Shown here in pieces: positions 35,860 to 49,130 of a stretch of 64,000 nt of DNA. The position numbers were made by a program, and so were the translations under genes. Origin of the DNA: Zingiber officinale (taxonomy: Eukaryota; Streptophyta; Magnoliopsida; Zingiberales; Zingiberaceae). Position 1 is the stretch's first letter. Each line of letters starts with the position of its first letter. The stretch covers positions 49,384,722 to 49,448,721 of the forward strand of contig NC_056000.1 of NCBI RefSeq assembly GCF_018446385.1, written 5' to 3'. The notes under the pieces were generated by a model. It saw nothing but the letters and a program-made list of their open reading frames with translations, did no database searches and was not told the DNA's origin.

Positions 35860-35965
35860 TTACCCCAGCTCGTAGATCCGCCCCGGACTGCCGGGTGCCT
35901 CGCCTCCCTTCTGCACTTCCATCCACTGCTCGATCTGCCGTGTGTATCCGGAGCGCCACAGCTTG
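35860..35965 (-). pseudogene. Possible C-terminal gene fragment, unrecognised
   Basis: On the minus strand a short stretch reads LWRSGYTRQIEQWMEVQKGG, then EAPGSPGRIYELG and TAA. It is protein-like and GC-richer than its surroundings. I could not find a start codon, a good splice acceptor or an upstream exon, and I do not recognise the family. It could be a last exon or an old gene fragment. Confidence 0.2.
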
Positions 35966-35999
35966 GCCAAGCGTCGTAGTTATGCTCGAACTACTTGTG

Positions 36000-37290
36000 A
36001 CGATCCAGTAAACCTAGGTTAAAGATTTCTAGCTGGAAGCATTCGTTTATGAACAAAGCAATTGGGGGAAAACAAAATCCCTTTCGGGATCACCAAACAG
36101 GAAGGCAAAAACTACATCCCGTAGCCTAAAGTTATGAGAAAGTTACAGAGATGTTCTTTATTTATCAAAATAAAATAAGCACACAAAATTTTAAAACTAT
36201 CAAAAAGAGTACTAAAAATAGTATCATTCTCTGCATACCTCTCTCATCAACTGTCTAAATCCCCTCCCTTTGAACGCCGTTTTCCAATACATTCGAGCCA
36301 CATTTGTTTAGTTTTAAATATAAAATTAATAAAATAGTTTAGATGCATACAAGATTCATTCCCCTCTTTCTTAACTCGTGGAAATCCATGGTAATCATCC
36401 CCCACCCAAACCTTGTCTTTGTGTGTTCCGACTTCCAGGGGTTCTAACAAAATCCACACAATGTATCCCTCTAAGGCGACGTCAAGGCTTTCCGACGAAA
36501 TCCACACATCTAAGGTGACAAACGTTAAGGGTCTCCAATGAAATCCACGCATAGGTTTATCCATTCAAGTGTTTAGGGTTTTGTTCGCCTAATACTCTCC
36601 TTTCAGAATGAAGCAAGAAGAGGCGACAACAGAGGTAAATATCATGAACTTGTTAAACCCATAGAATATATTTAGAAACCATAGGATATATCTAGAAAGC
36701 GCCTGATATGGGATCATCACGTTGAGTCTGTTATGGGATAATATCATGGTCAACGATGGGCCTGACATTTTACCATATCAGTCCCACATTGGGTCTGACA
36801 TTTTACCATATCAGTCCTACGTTGGGTCTGATATTATTCCATATTAGTCCCTCTAGAACGATGTGAAGTTCGATTTGAAAAACATTCCACCTATTTTAAT
36901 TTTATTGTTAATAAATTAAATTTGTAAAAATTGTAGGTTGAGTTGATTTTGGTCGGAAACTATATTGGAACAGTATGTTAGATTACTTTAACAGTTTTTT
37001 TCGACCATCCACAATCAAAGGAATGCATCATGGAGTTGCTATTTTACATTATCGACATATAGTGATGATCAAATAATCTTCCTTTTGTGTTTTCTTAGAC
37101 ATACAAGAAATCCATCATATTTGTAGTATACCAGTCAATATATTTAAAAATTAAGATTTAACATCTCAAACCTTTAGATTCTCAGGCACAACTTCCAGAT
37201 TTTAATTTTAAGCACCAAATAGATTTAGAAATATAATGTCATTGTTTTACATTTTTGTATGCAAAAAAATATCTTACAATATAACTATTA
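36000..37290. other. Intergenic; foldback-motif remnant at 36.69-36.85 kb
   Basis: No gene supported. At about 36695-36850 the phrases 'gggcctgacatttta' and 'ccatatcagtcccacattggg' recur three times. They resemble the GGGCCTGATATG palindromic family at 47-49 kb and are probably a degraded member. Confidence 0.5.
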
Positions 37291-37305
37291 ATTTACGATT
37301 TTCAG

Positions 37306-37985
37306 GTGTACATGTTGCATTTAAACAAAGAGATGTATCTTTATTGCTTGGTATTGCAGACCAAGGTACTTCGGTTCCTTTGAATTCAAATCAAGCATCG
37401 GGTGACCTCTTTGTTGCTCACTTCTCGAATAACAAACCCATAACCAGATCAAGAATTGAGGAGTTGATGAATTTTATTCCAATAGCATTGAAGCACATGC
37501 TGATGTTTTATTATTTTGTAAATTTTATATTTTGTTTATATTTGTTTTGTCTTATTTTCTTTTAGTACGTATAAACTTCTTTTCGGTCTTATAGATATAA
37601 TAGATGATTTTGAGAATTTTGGTAGATTCAACTGGATTGAAGTCATCCATCAATTTATGGCTCCACAATTAGCTATGATTAGGGATTTATTTTCATCAAC
37701 TCAGATATATGACCCCAAGACCACCACACTCCCTTACCTAAAGCCTAAAGGGATTTACTGGTCTTTTGCCTGTGAGTATAATATTTATGTTAAATTTGAT
37801 AATATTTTGTGGACATTTATGATTATGTAACACTTATTATGATGAATCAGACATGGTTTTTGAAGTATGTTTCAATCCAAAAATTATATAATATTAAATA
37901 AACACGAATAAACAAGTAGAGGAATATTGCTTCACATATTAGTAAGGTGAGGACGTTGTTAGACCGACTATCACCTAAAGAGGTA
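37306..37985 (+). pseudogene. Exon-like pieces of a plant-mobile-domain/Ulp1-associated type gene
   Basis: Three protein-like stretches are separated by intron-like AT-rich DNA. The first, after TTTTCAG at 37299-37305, contains VAFKQRDVSLLLGIADQG. The second, after TTTTAG near 37565, contains DDFENFGRFNWIEVIHQFMA and ends near 37775. The third (about 37920-37985) contains KVRTLLDRLSPKE before GTAAGT. Patterns such as '.RDVS.LLGI.D.G' and 'DDFE.FGRFNW' recall the N-terminal plant-mobile or DUF1985-like domains linked to Ulp1-type ORFs in plant genomes and transposons. That family link is tentative. No start codon or complete gene was found, so I call it a gene fragment. It runs directly into the tandem array. 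Confidence 0.45.
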
Positions 37986-38412
37986 AGTATTGAAGACTTA
38001 ACTTTTCTTTTTTAATAGAATTAATAAACTGTTACCGTTCAAATTTATTTTATTTTGCAATAGTTTGTCATGAAAGTTGTGCGGCTCGTTTAATTACAAA
38101 CAAACCATCCACCGACAATGTGCTCGCTTATTTTAACAAAGTTCTAAATCTCTATACATTGCATAACATAACGGTTAGTTCATTAAATTATTTAAGATAT
38201 TACAATAAGTGTTATTTTAATTTTTAAAATTTGATATTTTTTAAAACCAAATGAAATTTCTGATTCAAATATTAATGAGCATAGTTTGAATAATATTATA
38301 GAACTTAATTTTAGAGGAACTCCTAAATTGATTTGCATCTGATTTGCATTTGAAAGAGATACGAATTTATTTCCGTTTTAAATTTAAATTTAATTATGCC
38401 AAATTTTCAGTG

Positions 38413-38475
38413 TACCAAAAATTCGGTATACTAAATTTTCGATATACAAAAGATTTAGTATACCGAATTTTTGGT
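38413..38475. repeat. Hairpin (inverted repeat) within each macrosatellite unit, first copy
   Basis: The arms 'accaaaaattcggtatacta' and its complement 'tagtataccgaatttttggt' flank a short loop. The structure recurs in later units (near 40190, 41810, 43490, 45235, 46815 and 51060) with some substitutions. It lies about 350-400 bp after the first exon-like module. Confidence 0.8.
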
Positions 38476-41400
38476 ATATACAATATATAGTATAGAATTA
38501 TTTTTCGATCTTTTCGGTATACCATCCCTACTCACGTAGTGTTTCAAGTGAAGAGCAAATATTTCTAAACCTTTTAAATTAATACCAATACTAGTTAACA
38601 TCAGTTCCATACCTTTAATTTGCTGGTTATCAACACATGTTCTTTTATCAGTTCCATACCTTTAATTTGCTAGTGATCAACACATGTTCTTTTATTTAAG
38701 AACCTTTACATCTTGAGTCACGACATTGAGAAGACAAGAGTGAATTGATAAGAATAAGGAGACGCTATGGTACACAATTACTTTTTTATTTTGATTTTCT
38801 TTGTCACTGCTCTAATGATTCATTAAAAGAAAACTCTTGCCCACTACTAACATCGTATAATTTTTATATATTTGCTTTGCAGTAGCCGCCGACATCATGT
38901 GGAAAATCTAGTATACTAAATTTTTGATATACTAAAAATTCATTTTAGTTCGGTATATAATATAGGATTTTTTTTTGATATTTTTAATATATCATCCCTA
39001 CTTATATAGTGTTTCAAGTGAAAAGCAGGTATTTTTATATTTTTTTTTAATTGTTGTCAACACCCATTAACACCGGTTCCAAATCTTTAATTAACTAATG
39101 GTCATCACATGTTCTTTTATTTAAGAACCGAAGGAGAAAAGAAACGCCGCACCATTACTTTCTTGTTTTGATTTTTATTTTCACTGCTATAATGACTCAT
39201 TGGGAAAGTGCCTACGTCATCACTATCATAATAGTATGATTTTTATATGTTACCTTTGTAGTTGTCGCCGGTAGTGTTGAAGTAAATCCAATGTTGCTCC
39301 AAGACTATTTGTTTTAATTAATTAATTTTCTTAATAGTAAGTTTTTAAGATTTGATTTGAGATGATATTTTAATATTTTAATATATTATTTATAAAAACA
39401 AGCAGGACTAATTCACAATAAGTAAGTAATGTTAATATTTTTTCATTATATTATTATTATTATTATATAAAATAAAAAAATTCGACAGACGGCCTTTGGT
39501 CGATATACAAGATGATAAGGTGATCATGATGAAACAAATTAAAAGAAGAACTGAAAAGAGAACTAACAAAATTGGAGACTTATTGGCCATCGTTTATATG
39601 CGAGGACACTTATAACTAGACAAATTTTGGAAGCATGAGGTATTTATTTTTATTAAAAAGCTTATTTTATCAAATAATTTCTTTATATATTTCTTATTAA
39701 TTCTGTTTTAATTTTTACATGGCCTATATTTCGTCTATTATTTATTTAGTTGGGTAATTAATCTTTTCTTTTTTAATAGAATTATTAAAATGTTATAGTT
39801 ATTTTTTTTATTTTGCAATAATTCGTCATGAAAGTTATGCGGCTCGTTTAATTACAAACAAACCATCCACCGACAATGTGCTCGCTTATTTTAACAAAGT
39901 TCTAAATCTCTATACATTGCACAACATAACTGTTAGTTCATTAAATTATTTAAGATATTACAATAAATATTATTTTAATTTTTAAAATTTGAAATTTTTT
40001 TTAATGCAAATGAAATGTCTGATTCAAATATTAATGGGCATAGTTTGAATAATATTATAGAACTTAATTTTAGAGGAACTCCTAAATTGATTTGCATCTG
40101 ATTTGCATTGACAAAGGTCAGAAATTTGAAAGAGATACGAATTTATTTCCGTTTTAAATTTAAATTTAATTATGCCAAATTTTCAGTGTACCAAAAATTC
40201 GGTATACTAAATTTTCGATATACAAAAAATTTAGTATACCGAATTTTTGGTATATACAATATATAGTATAGAATTATTTTTCGATCTTTTCGGTATACCA
40301 TCCCTACTCACGTAGTGTTTCAAGTGAAGAGCAAATATTTCTAAACCTTTTAAATTAATACCAATACTAGTTAACATCAGTTCCATACCTTTAATTTGCT
40401 AGTGATCAACACATGTTCTTTTATCAGTTCCATACCTTTAATTTGCTAGTGATCAACACATGTTCTTTTATTTAAGAACCTTTACATCTTGAGTCACGAC
40501 ATTGAGAAGACAAGAGTGAATTGATAAGAAGAAGGAGACGCTATGGTACACAATTACTTTTTTATTTTGATTTTCTTTGTCACTGCTCTAATGATTCATT
40601 AAAAGAAAACTCTTGCCCCACTACTAACATCGTATAATTTTTATATATTTGATTTGCAGTAGCCGCCGACATCATGTGGAAAATTTAGTATACTAAATTT
40701 TTGATATACTAAAAATTCATTTTAGTTTGGTATATAATATAGGATTTTTTTTTGTTGATATTTTTAATATATCATCCCTACTTATATAGTGTTTCAAGTG
40801 AAAAGCAGGTATTTTTATAATTTTTAATTGTTGTCAACACCCATTAACACCGGTTCCAAATCTTTAATTAACTAATGGTCATCAATACAGTGTTGAAGTA
40901 AATCCAATGTTGCTCCAAGACTATTTGTTTTAATTAATTAATTTTCTTAATAGTAAGTTTTTAAGATTTGATTTGAGATGATATTTTAATATTTTAATAT
41001 ATTATTTATAAAAACAAGCAGGACTAATTCACAATAAGTAAGTAATGTTAATATTTTTTCATTATATTATTATTATTATTATATAAAATAAAAAAATTCT
41101 ACAGACGGCCTTTGGTCGATATACAAGATGATAAGGTGATCATGATGAAACAAATTAAAAGAAGAACTGAAAAGAGGACTAACAAAATTGGAGACTTATT
41201 AGCCATCGTTTATATGCGAGGACACTTATAACTAGACAAATTTTGGAAGCATGAGGTATTTATTTTTATTAAAAAGCTTATTTTATCAAATAATTTCTTT
41301 ATATATTTCTTATTAATTCTGTTTTAATTTTTACATGGCCTATATTTCGTCTATTATTTATTTAGTTGGGTAATTAACCTTTTCTTTTTTAATAGAATTA

Positions 41401-44400
41401 TTAAAATGTTATAGTTATTTTTTTTATTTTGCAATAATTCGTCATGAAAGTTGTGCAGCTCGTTTAATTACAAACAAACCATCCACCGACAATGTGCTCG
41501 CTTATTTTAACAAAGTTCTAAATCTCTATACATTGCAAAACATAACTGTTAGTTCATTAAATTATTTAAGATATTACAATAAATATTATTTTAATTTTTA
41601 AAATTTGAAAATTTTTTAAAGCAAATGAAATGTCTGATTCAAATATTAATGAGCATAGTTTGAATAATATTATAGAACTAAATTTTAGATGAACTCCTAA
41701 ATTGATTTGCATCTGATTTGCATTGATAAAGGTCAGAAATTTGAAAGAGATACGAATTTATTTCCGTCTTAAATTTAAAGTATGAAATTTAATTATGCTA
41801 AATTTTCAGTGTACCAAAAATTCGATATACTAAATTTTTGATGTACAAAAAATTTAGTATACCGAATTTTTGGTATATATACAATATATAGTATAGAATT
41901 ATTTTTCGATCTTTTCGGTATAGTGTTTCAAGTGAAAAACAAGTATTTCTATACCTTTTTAATTATTACCAATACTAGTTAACATTAATTCCAAAGTTTT
42001 AATTAGTCATCACATGTTCTTTTATTTAAGAACCTTTACATCTGAGTCATGACATTAAGAAGACAAGAGTGAATTGATAAGGAAAAGGAGATGCTATGGT
42101 GCACAATTACTTTTTTATTTTGATTTTCTTTGTCACTGCTCTAATGATTCATTAAAGTAAAACGCCTGCCCACTACTACCATGGTATAATTTTTATATAT
42201 TTGCTTTGCAGTAGCCGCCGACAGCATGTGGAAAATTTAGTATACTAAATTTTTGATATAGTGAAAATTCATTTTAGTTCGGTATATAATATACGATTTT
42301 TTTTTTGATATTTTTAGTATACAATCCCTACTCATATAGTGTTTCGAGTGAAAAGCAGGTATTTTTATATATTTTTTAATTGTTGTCAACACCCGTTAAC
42401 ACCGGCTCCAAATCTTTAATTAACTAATGGTCATCACATGTTCTTTTGTTTAAGAACTGAAGGAGAAAAGAGACGCCGCACCATTACTTTCTTGTTTTGA
42501 TTTTTATTTTCACCGTTATAATGATTCATTAGGAAAGTGCCTACGTCATCACTATCATAATAGTATGATTTTTATATGTTACTGACAGTGTTGAAGTTAA
42601 TCCAATGTTAACTTTTTGTTTTAATTAATTAATTTTCTTAATAGTAAGTTTTTAAGATTTGATTTGAGATGATATTTTAAGATTTGATTTGAGATGATAT
42701 TTTAATATTTTAATATATTATTTATAAAAATAATCAGGACTAATTCACAATATTATTGTAAGGTTCATTATATTATTATTATTATATAAAATAAAAATTT
42801 TTATAGACGGCATATGGTACATGTACAAGGTGATAAGATGATCATGATGAAACAAACTAAAAGAAGAACTGAAAAGAGTACTGATAGAATTAGAGATTTA
42901 TTGGCCATCGTTTATATGCAAGGATAGTTATAACGTAGACAAATTTTGGAAGCATGAGGTATTTATTTTTATTAAAAAACTAATTTTATCAAATAATTTC
43001 TTTACATATTTCTTATTAATTCTGTTTTTATTTTTGCATGGCTTATATTTCGTCTATTAATTTATTTAGTTGGGTAATTAACCTTTTCTTTTTTAATAGA
43101 ATTAATAAAATATTACAGTTCAAATTTTTATTATTTGTGAGGCTTCTTTAATTACAAACAAACCATCCAGCAATATGCTCACTTATTTTAATAAAGTTCT
43201 AAATCTTTATAGATTGCACAACATAACTGTTCATTCATAAAATTATTTAAGATATTACAATAAGTATTATTTTAATTTTTAAAATTTGATATTTTTTTAA
43301 ACCAAATGAAATTTCTGATTCAAATATTAATGAGCATAGTTTAAATAATATTATAGATCTTAATTTTAGAGGAACTCCTAAATTGATTTGCATCTTATTT
43401 ACATTCATAAAGGTCAGAAATTTGAAAGAGATACGAATTTATTTCCGTCTTAAATTTAAAGTATGAAATTTAATTATGCCAAATTTTTAGTGTACCAAAA
43501 ATTCGGTATACTAAATTTTTGAAATATAAAAAATTTAGTATACCGAATTTTTGGTATATACAATATATAATATAGAATTATTTTTTGATCTTTTCGGTAT
43601 ACCATCCCTACTCACGTAGTGTTTAAGTGAAGAGCAAATATTTCTATACCTTTTTAATTATTACCAATACTAATTAACATCAGTTCCATACCTTTAATTT
43701 GCTAGTGATCAACATATGTTCTTTTATCTAAGAGCCTTTACATCTTGAGTCATGACATTGAGAAGACAAGAGTGAATTGATAAGGAGAAGGACGCTATGG
43801 TACACAATTACTTTTTTATTTTGATTTTCTTTTTCACTGCTCTAATGATTCATTAAAAGAAAACGCATACCCCACTACTACGTACCATCGTATAATTTTT
43901 ATATATTTGTTTTGTAGTAGCCGCCGACAACATGTGGAAAATTTAGTATACTAAATTTTTGATACACTAAAAATTCATTTTAGTTCGGTATATAATATTG
44001 GATTTTTTTTTGATATTTTTAATATACCATCCTTACTCATATAGTGTTTTGAGTGAAAAGCAAGTATTTTTATATATTTATTAATTGTTGTCAACACCCC
44101 TTAATACCGGTTCCATATCTTTAATTAACTAATGGTTATCACATGTTCTTTTATTTAAGAACCAAAGGAGAAAAGAGATGCCGCACCATTACTTTCTTGT
44201 TTTGATTTTTATTTTCACCGCTATTATAATGATTCATTGGGAAAGTGCCTACGTCATCACTCTAATAATAGTATGATTTTTATATGTTACCTGCAGTTGT
44301 CGCCGGCAGCGTTGAAATAAATCCAATGTTGCTCCAAGACTATTTGTTTTAATTAATTTTCTTAATAGTAAGTTTTTAAGATTTGATTTGAGATGATATT

Positions 44401-46050
44401 TTAATATTTTAATATATTATTTATAAAAACAAGCAGGAGTAATTCACAATAAATAAGTAACGTTAATAATTTTTCATTATATTATTATTATTATTATTAT
44501 TATTATATAAAATAAAAAAATTCTACAGACAACCTATGGTCGATGTACAAAATGATAAGGTGATCATGATGAAACAAATTAAAAGAAGAACTGAAAAGAG
44601 GACTGACAAAATTGGAGACTTATTGGCCATCATTTAAATGCGAGGACACTTATAACTAGACAAATTTTGAAAGCATGAGGTATTTATTTTTATTAAAAAA
44701 CTAATTTTATCAAATAATTTCTTTATATATTTCTTATTAATTCTGTTTTAATTTTTGCCTGACCTATATTTCGTCTATTGATTTATTTAGTTGGGTAATT
44801 AACCTTTTCATTTTTAATAGAATTAATAAAATGTTACGGTTCAATTTTTTTATTTTGTAATAATTCGTCATGAAAGTTGTGCGGCTCGTTTAATTACAAA
44901 CAAACCATCCACCGACAATGTGCTCGCTTATTTTAAAAAAGTTCTAAATCTCTATACCTTGCACAACATAACGGTTAGTTCATTAAATTATTTAAGATAT
45001 TACAATAAGTATTATTTTAATTTTTAAAATTTGATATTTTTTTAAACCAAATGAAATTTTTTGATTCAAATATTAATGAGCACAATTTGAATAATATTAT
45101 AGAACTAAATTTTAGAGGAACTCCTAAATTGACTTGCATCTGATTTGCATTGACAAAGGTTAGAAATTTGAAAGAGATACGAATTTATTTCCATCTTAAA
45201 TTTAAAGTATGAAATTTAATTATGCCAAATTTTCAGTGTACTAAAAATTCGATATACTGAATTTTTGATGTGCAAAAAATTTAGTATACCGAATTTTTGG
45301 TATATACAATATATAGTATAGAATTATTTTTCGATCTTTTCGGTATACCATCTCTACTCACATAGTGTTTCAAGTGAAAAGTAAGTATTTCTATAACTTT
45401 TTAATTATTACCAATACTAGTTAACTTCAATTCCAAAGCTTTAATTAACTAGTGGTTATCACATGTTCTTTTATTTAAGAACCTTTACATCTTGAGTCAC
45501 GATATTGAGATGACAAGAGTGAATTGATAAGGAAAAAGAGACGTTTTGGTGCACAATTACTTTTTTATTTTGATTTTCTTTGTCACTGTTCTAATAATTC
45601 ATTAAAGGAAAACGCCTGCCTCACTACTACTATCATATAATTTTTATATATTTGCTTTGCAGTAGCCGCCGACAGCATGTGAAAAATTTAGTATACTAAA
45701 TTTTTGATATACTAAAAATTCATTTTAGTTCGATATATAATATAGGATTTTTTTTGATATTGTTAGTATATCATCCCTACTCATATAGTGTTTCGAGTGA
45801 AAAGCAGGTATTTTTATATTTTTTTAAATTGTTGTCAACACCCGTTAACACCGGTTCCAAATCTTTAATTAACTAATGGTCATCACATGTTTTTTTATTT
45901 AAGAACTGAAGGAGAAAAGAGACGCCGCATCATTAATAGTAAGTTTTTAAGATTTGATTTGAGATGACATTTTAATATTTTAATATATTATTTATAAAAA
46001 TAATCAGGACTAATTCACAATAAGTAAGTAACGTTAATAATTTTTCATTA

Positions 46051-46082
<32 letters not shown>

Positions 46083-47125
46083 TATAAAATAAAAAAAATT
46101 CTACAGACGGCCTATGGTCGATGTACAAGATGATAAGATGATCACGATGAAACAAACTAAAAGAAGAACTGAAAAGAGTACTGATAGAATTAGAGATTTA
46201 TTGGTTATCATTTATATGCAAGGACACTTATAACATGGACAAATTTTGGAAGCAATATTTATTTTTATTAAAAAACTAATTTTATCAAATAATTTCTTTA
46301 TATATTTCTTATTAATTCTGTTTAAATATTTGCATGACTTATATTTCGTCTATTGATTTATTTAGTTGGGTAATTAACCTTTTCTTTTTTAATAGAATTA
46401 ATAAAATGTTACGGTTCAAATTTTTATTATTTTGCAATAGTTCGTCATGAAAGTTGTGCGGCTTATTTAATTACAAACAAACCATCCACTGACAATGTGT
46501 TCACTTATTTTAACAAAGTTCTAAATCTATACCTTGCATAATATAACGGTTAGTTCATTAAATTATTTAAGATATTACAATAAGTATTATTTTAATTTTT
46601 AAAATTTGATATTTTTTTAAACCAAATGAAATTTCTGATTCAAATTTTAATAAGCATAGTTTGAATAATATTATAGAACTTAATTTTAGAGGAACTCCTA
46701 AATTGATTTGCATCTGATTTGAATGGACAAAGATCAGAAATTTGAAAGAGATATGAATTTATTTCCGTCTTAAATTTAAAATATGAAATTTAATTATGTC
46801 AAATTTTCAGTGTACCAAAAATTCGGTAAACTAAATTTTCGATATACAAAAAATTTAGTATACCGAAATTTTGGTATATACAATATATAGTATAGAATTA
46901 TTTTTCGATCTTTTCGGTATACCATCCCTACTCACGTAGTGTTTAAGTGAAGAGCAAATATTTCAGTGGGTTTTGGTCAAAACCTACTGATGGACAGAGC
47001 TCCGATTGCATCCATTTCAGTTCCTATGGATTTCTGATGTTGCAAGGAGTTCAAATATGGTGTCCATTATTTTATTTCAACTTTTCATAGATGCTAATAT
47101 ATAAAATCAAATAATCGACAAAAAA

Positions 47126-47235
47126 GCCCACGTTGGGTCTGATATGGACTCATATCAGGCCCAACGTGGGCCTGATATGAAATCATATCAGGTCTAACTT
47201 GAACCTGATATGAAATCACATCAGGCCTGATATGA
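47126..47235. repeat. Chain of CCTGATATG/CATATCAGG palindromes
   Basis: GCCCACGTTGGGTCTGATATG and its near-complement flank a 4-base centre at 47126-47170. Further alternating 'cctgatatga' and 'tcatatcagg' steps follow to 47235, so several hairpins can form in series. Confidence 0.8.
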
Positions 47236-47239
47236 TACA

Positions 47240-48760
47240 AAATCATTTTAATTCCTATAGATTTATTGCTGTGATCTTGGCATGGTCTAATTACCCCTCA
47301 CACACCTGGTGAGCTAACATCAGGTTGCAGAGTCCACTCAATAGCTTTCCTCTCATGTTGAACTATGAAATTATAAGTTGTCCTCAATCCCATGTTAACT
47401 ACCTTGTTTGTTCAGTTTGTTTGCTAGAATTGTACTTTTTTTTAGCTTGGGAGGTGGGACTATTCAAGTTCATAATATTCAGGTGCTAGGTGGCTGCTGA
47501 TACATCCTCTTTCTTGTTGCCTTTTCTTTTTTCCCTCATTGAGCATATTTTTTGAGTTCCTATGAAATTAATGAATTGATTGTGATAATTACTTGTTATG
47601 GGTCACTGTTCTTTCATTGTGTGATGACTCTATTGTATTCTGCTTATGCTAAAACAAATCTGTCAACATGTCCGTGTCACCCAATCCTCTCATTCTCATT
47701 ATAAAACTCAAGTCTTAAGGTACATGTTGTGGTTGTCATACATCATTTTTTGTATATGACTGTAGGATCTACTTCTTGTAAGATATCTTGAATGAAAACT
47801 TAAATTTGAATACCATTGTCTACTGAACCAAAGCAGCACTTGAATCCAAAAACAATTAAATAGATTGTTTGGGGTTAATAGGTTTGAGTACTTGAAACTG
47901 AATAGAACAGCTGTATGAATGAAATGAGAGAGAAGGTTACTATTATGAAGATGAAAAGGGGCAAATGTCAACTGTCGGCTAAAAATGTTTGTTTTAAGTA
48001 TTTTTTAAAATTCATATCCAATGATTAAAGAAACCATTAGGTTATGCATACAGATCCATGCCAAATGATATGAAGTTCATGAAGACCATAATGCTGGGTC
48101 TTGTCATTTTAGATAGTGAAATCTCAGTTCAGGTGCATTTGGCTGAGTAGAACACAGATCATTGTAGAAGAAGTTGCTTTCTCGAGAAGTTTGATTTCTA
48201 CATCAAGCAGAGAGCTTGATGCTCAATATATGATGTAAAATGATTTTTGTTCATTAATATTCTCTTTAAATCATTTAGTTAGATTATCATCTATGCATTT
48301 TGATTTATCTTAATTATTTTCTTGGTAAGCTATCTTGTCTGGTTATAAAAGCTGCATTTTGTATATGACACTTATGACAAAAACATCTTTGATTAATCTT
48401 GTTATGATATTTCTGATTTATGAAAGCTTAATTACCAGTCTAGATAATGTGTTCCACCGAGACATTTAATTTGGCATGAATATAGGTTTCTCAAAAGTCT
48501 ATGTGGTTAAACTTACAAATACTCTATGAGAAGATTATGATGCACAATTATATTAAACTCAACAGAAGCTTGGTAATGACAAATTTAGGTTTATGCTAAT
48601 GAATAAAGGAACCCTTCAGTGTGCTCGATTGACATGATCAGTACCATTTTATGAGTCTAGTACCTGTATGATATTTCTGTCTGTATGATAAAAGTCTCAT
48701 CACCATGCATATTGCATTAAATGCTTTTCTTATTTGCCCGACATTTCTAGGCCTTGGTTT
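47240..48760. other. 1.5 kb unclassified core between inverted arms
   Basis: This sequence is unlike the macrosatellite and not obviously repetitive within the window. No frame here has a recognisable domain; an 87-codon minus frame at 47708-47971 has none. It could be a captured host segment carried by the flanking inverted repeats. Confidence 0.4.
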
Positions 48761-48764
48761 ATGA

Positions 48765-49130
48765 TTTCATATCAGGCCTACGTTGGGCCTGATATCTATT
48801 AATATATATTTATATCTATTAATAGTCAAAATAAATAATGGACACCATATTTGAACTCCTTGCAATATCAGAAATTCATAGGAACTGAAATGAGTGCAAT
48901 CGGAGCTCTCTAGGTCCATCGTGGGTTTTGACCGAAACCCACTGATGGACCTAGGGAGCTCCAATTGTACCCATTTCAGTTCCTATGGATTTCTGATGTT
49001 GCAAGGAGTTCAAATATGGTATCCATTATTTATTTCAGTTTTTCATAGATGTTAATATATAAAATCAAAGCATCGGTAAAAAAAAGACATGTTGGGCCTG
49101 ATATGGACTCATATCAGGCCCAACATGGGC
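48765..49130. repeat. Large palindrome (foldback element) centred at 48931
   Basis: GTGGGTTT at 48921-48928 pairs with AAACCCAC at 48935-48942. The arms extend outward through 'gcaatcggagctctctaggt', 'caatatcagaaattcatagg' and GGGCCTGATAT to about 48765 and 49130, with some mismatches. A perfect 18-bp-arm hairpin (CATGTTGGGCCTGATATG, loop GACT) lies within the right arm at 49088-49127. Confidence 0.8.
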
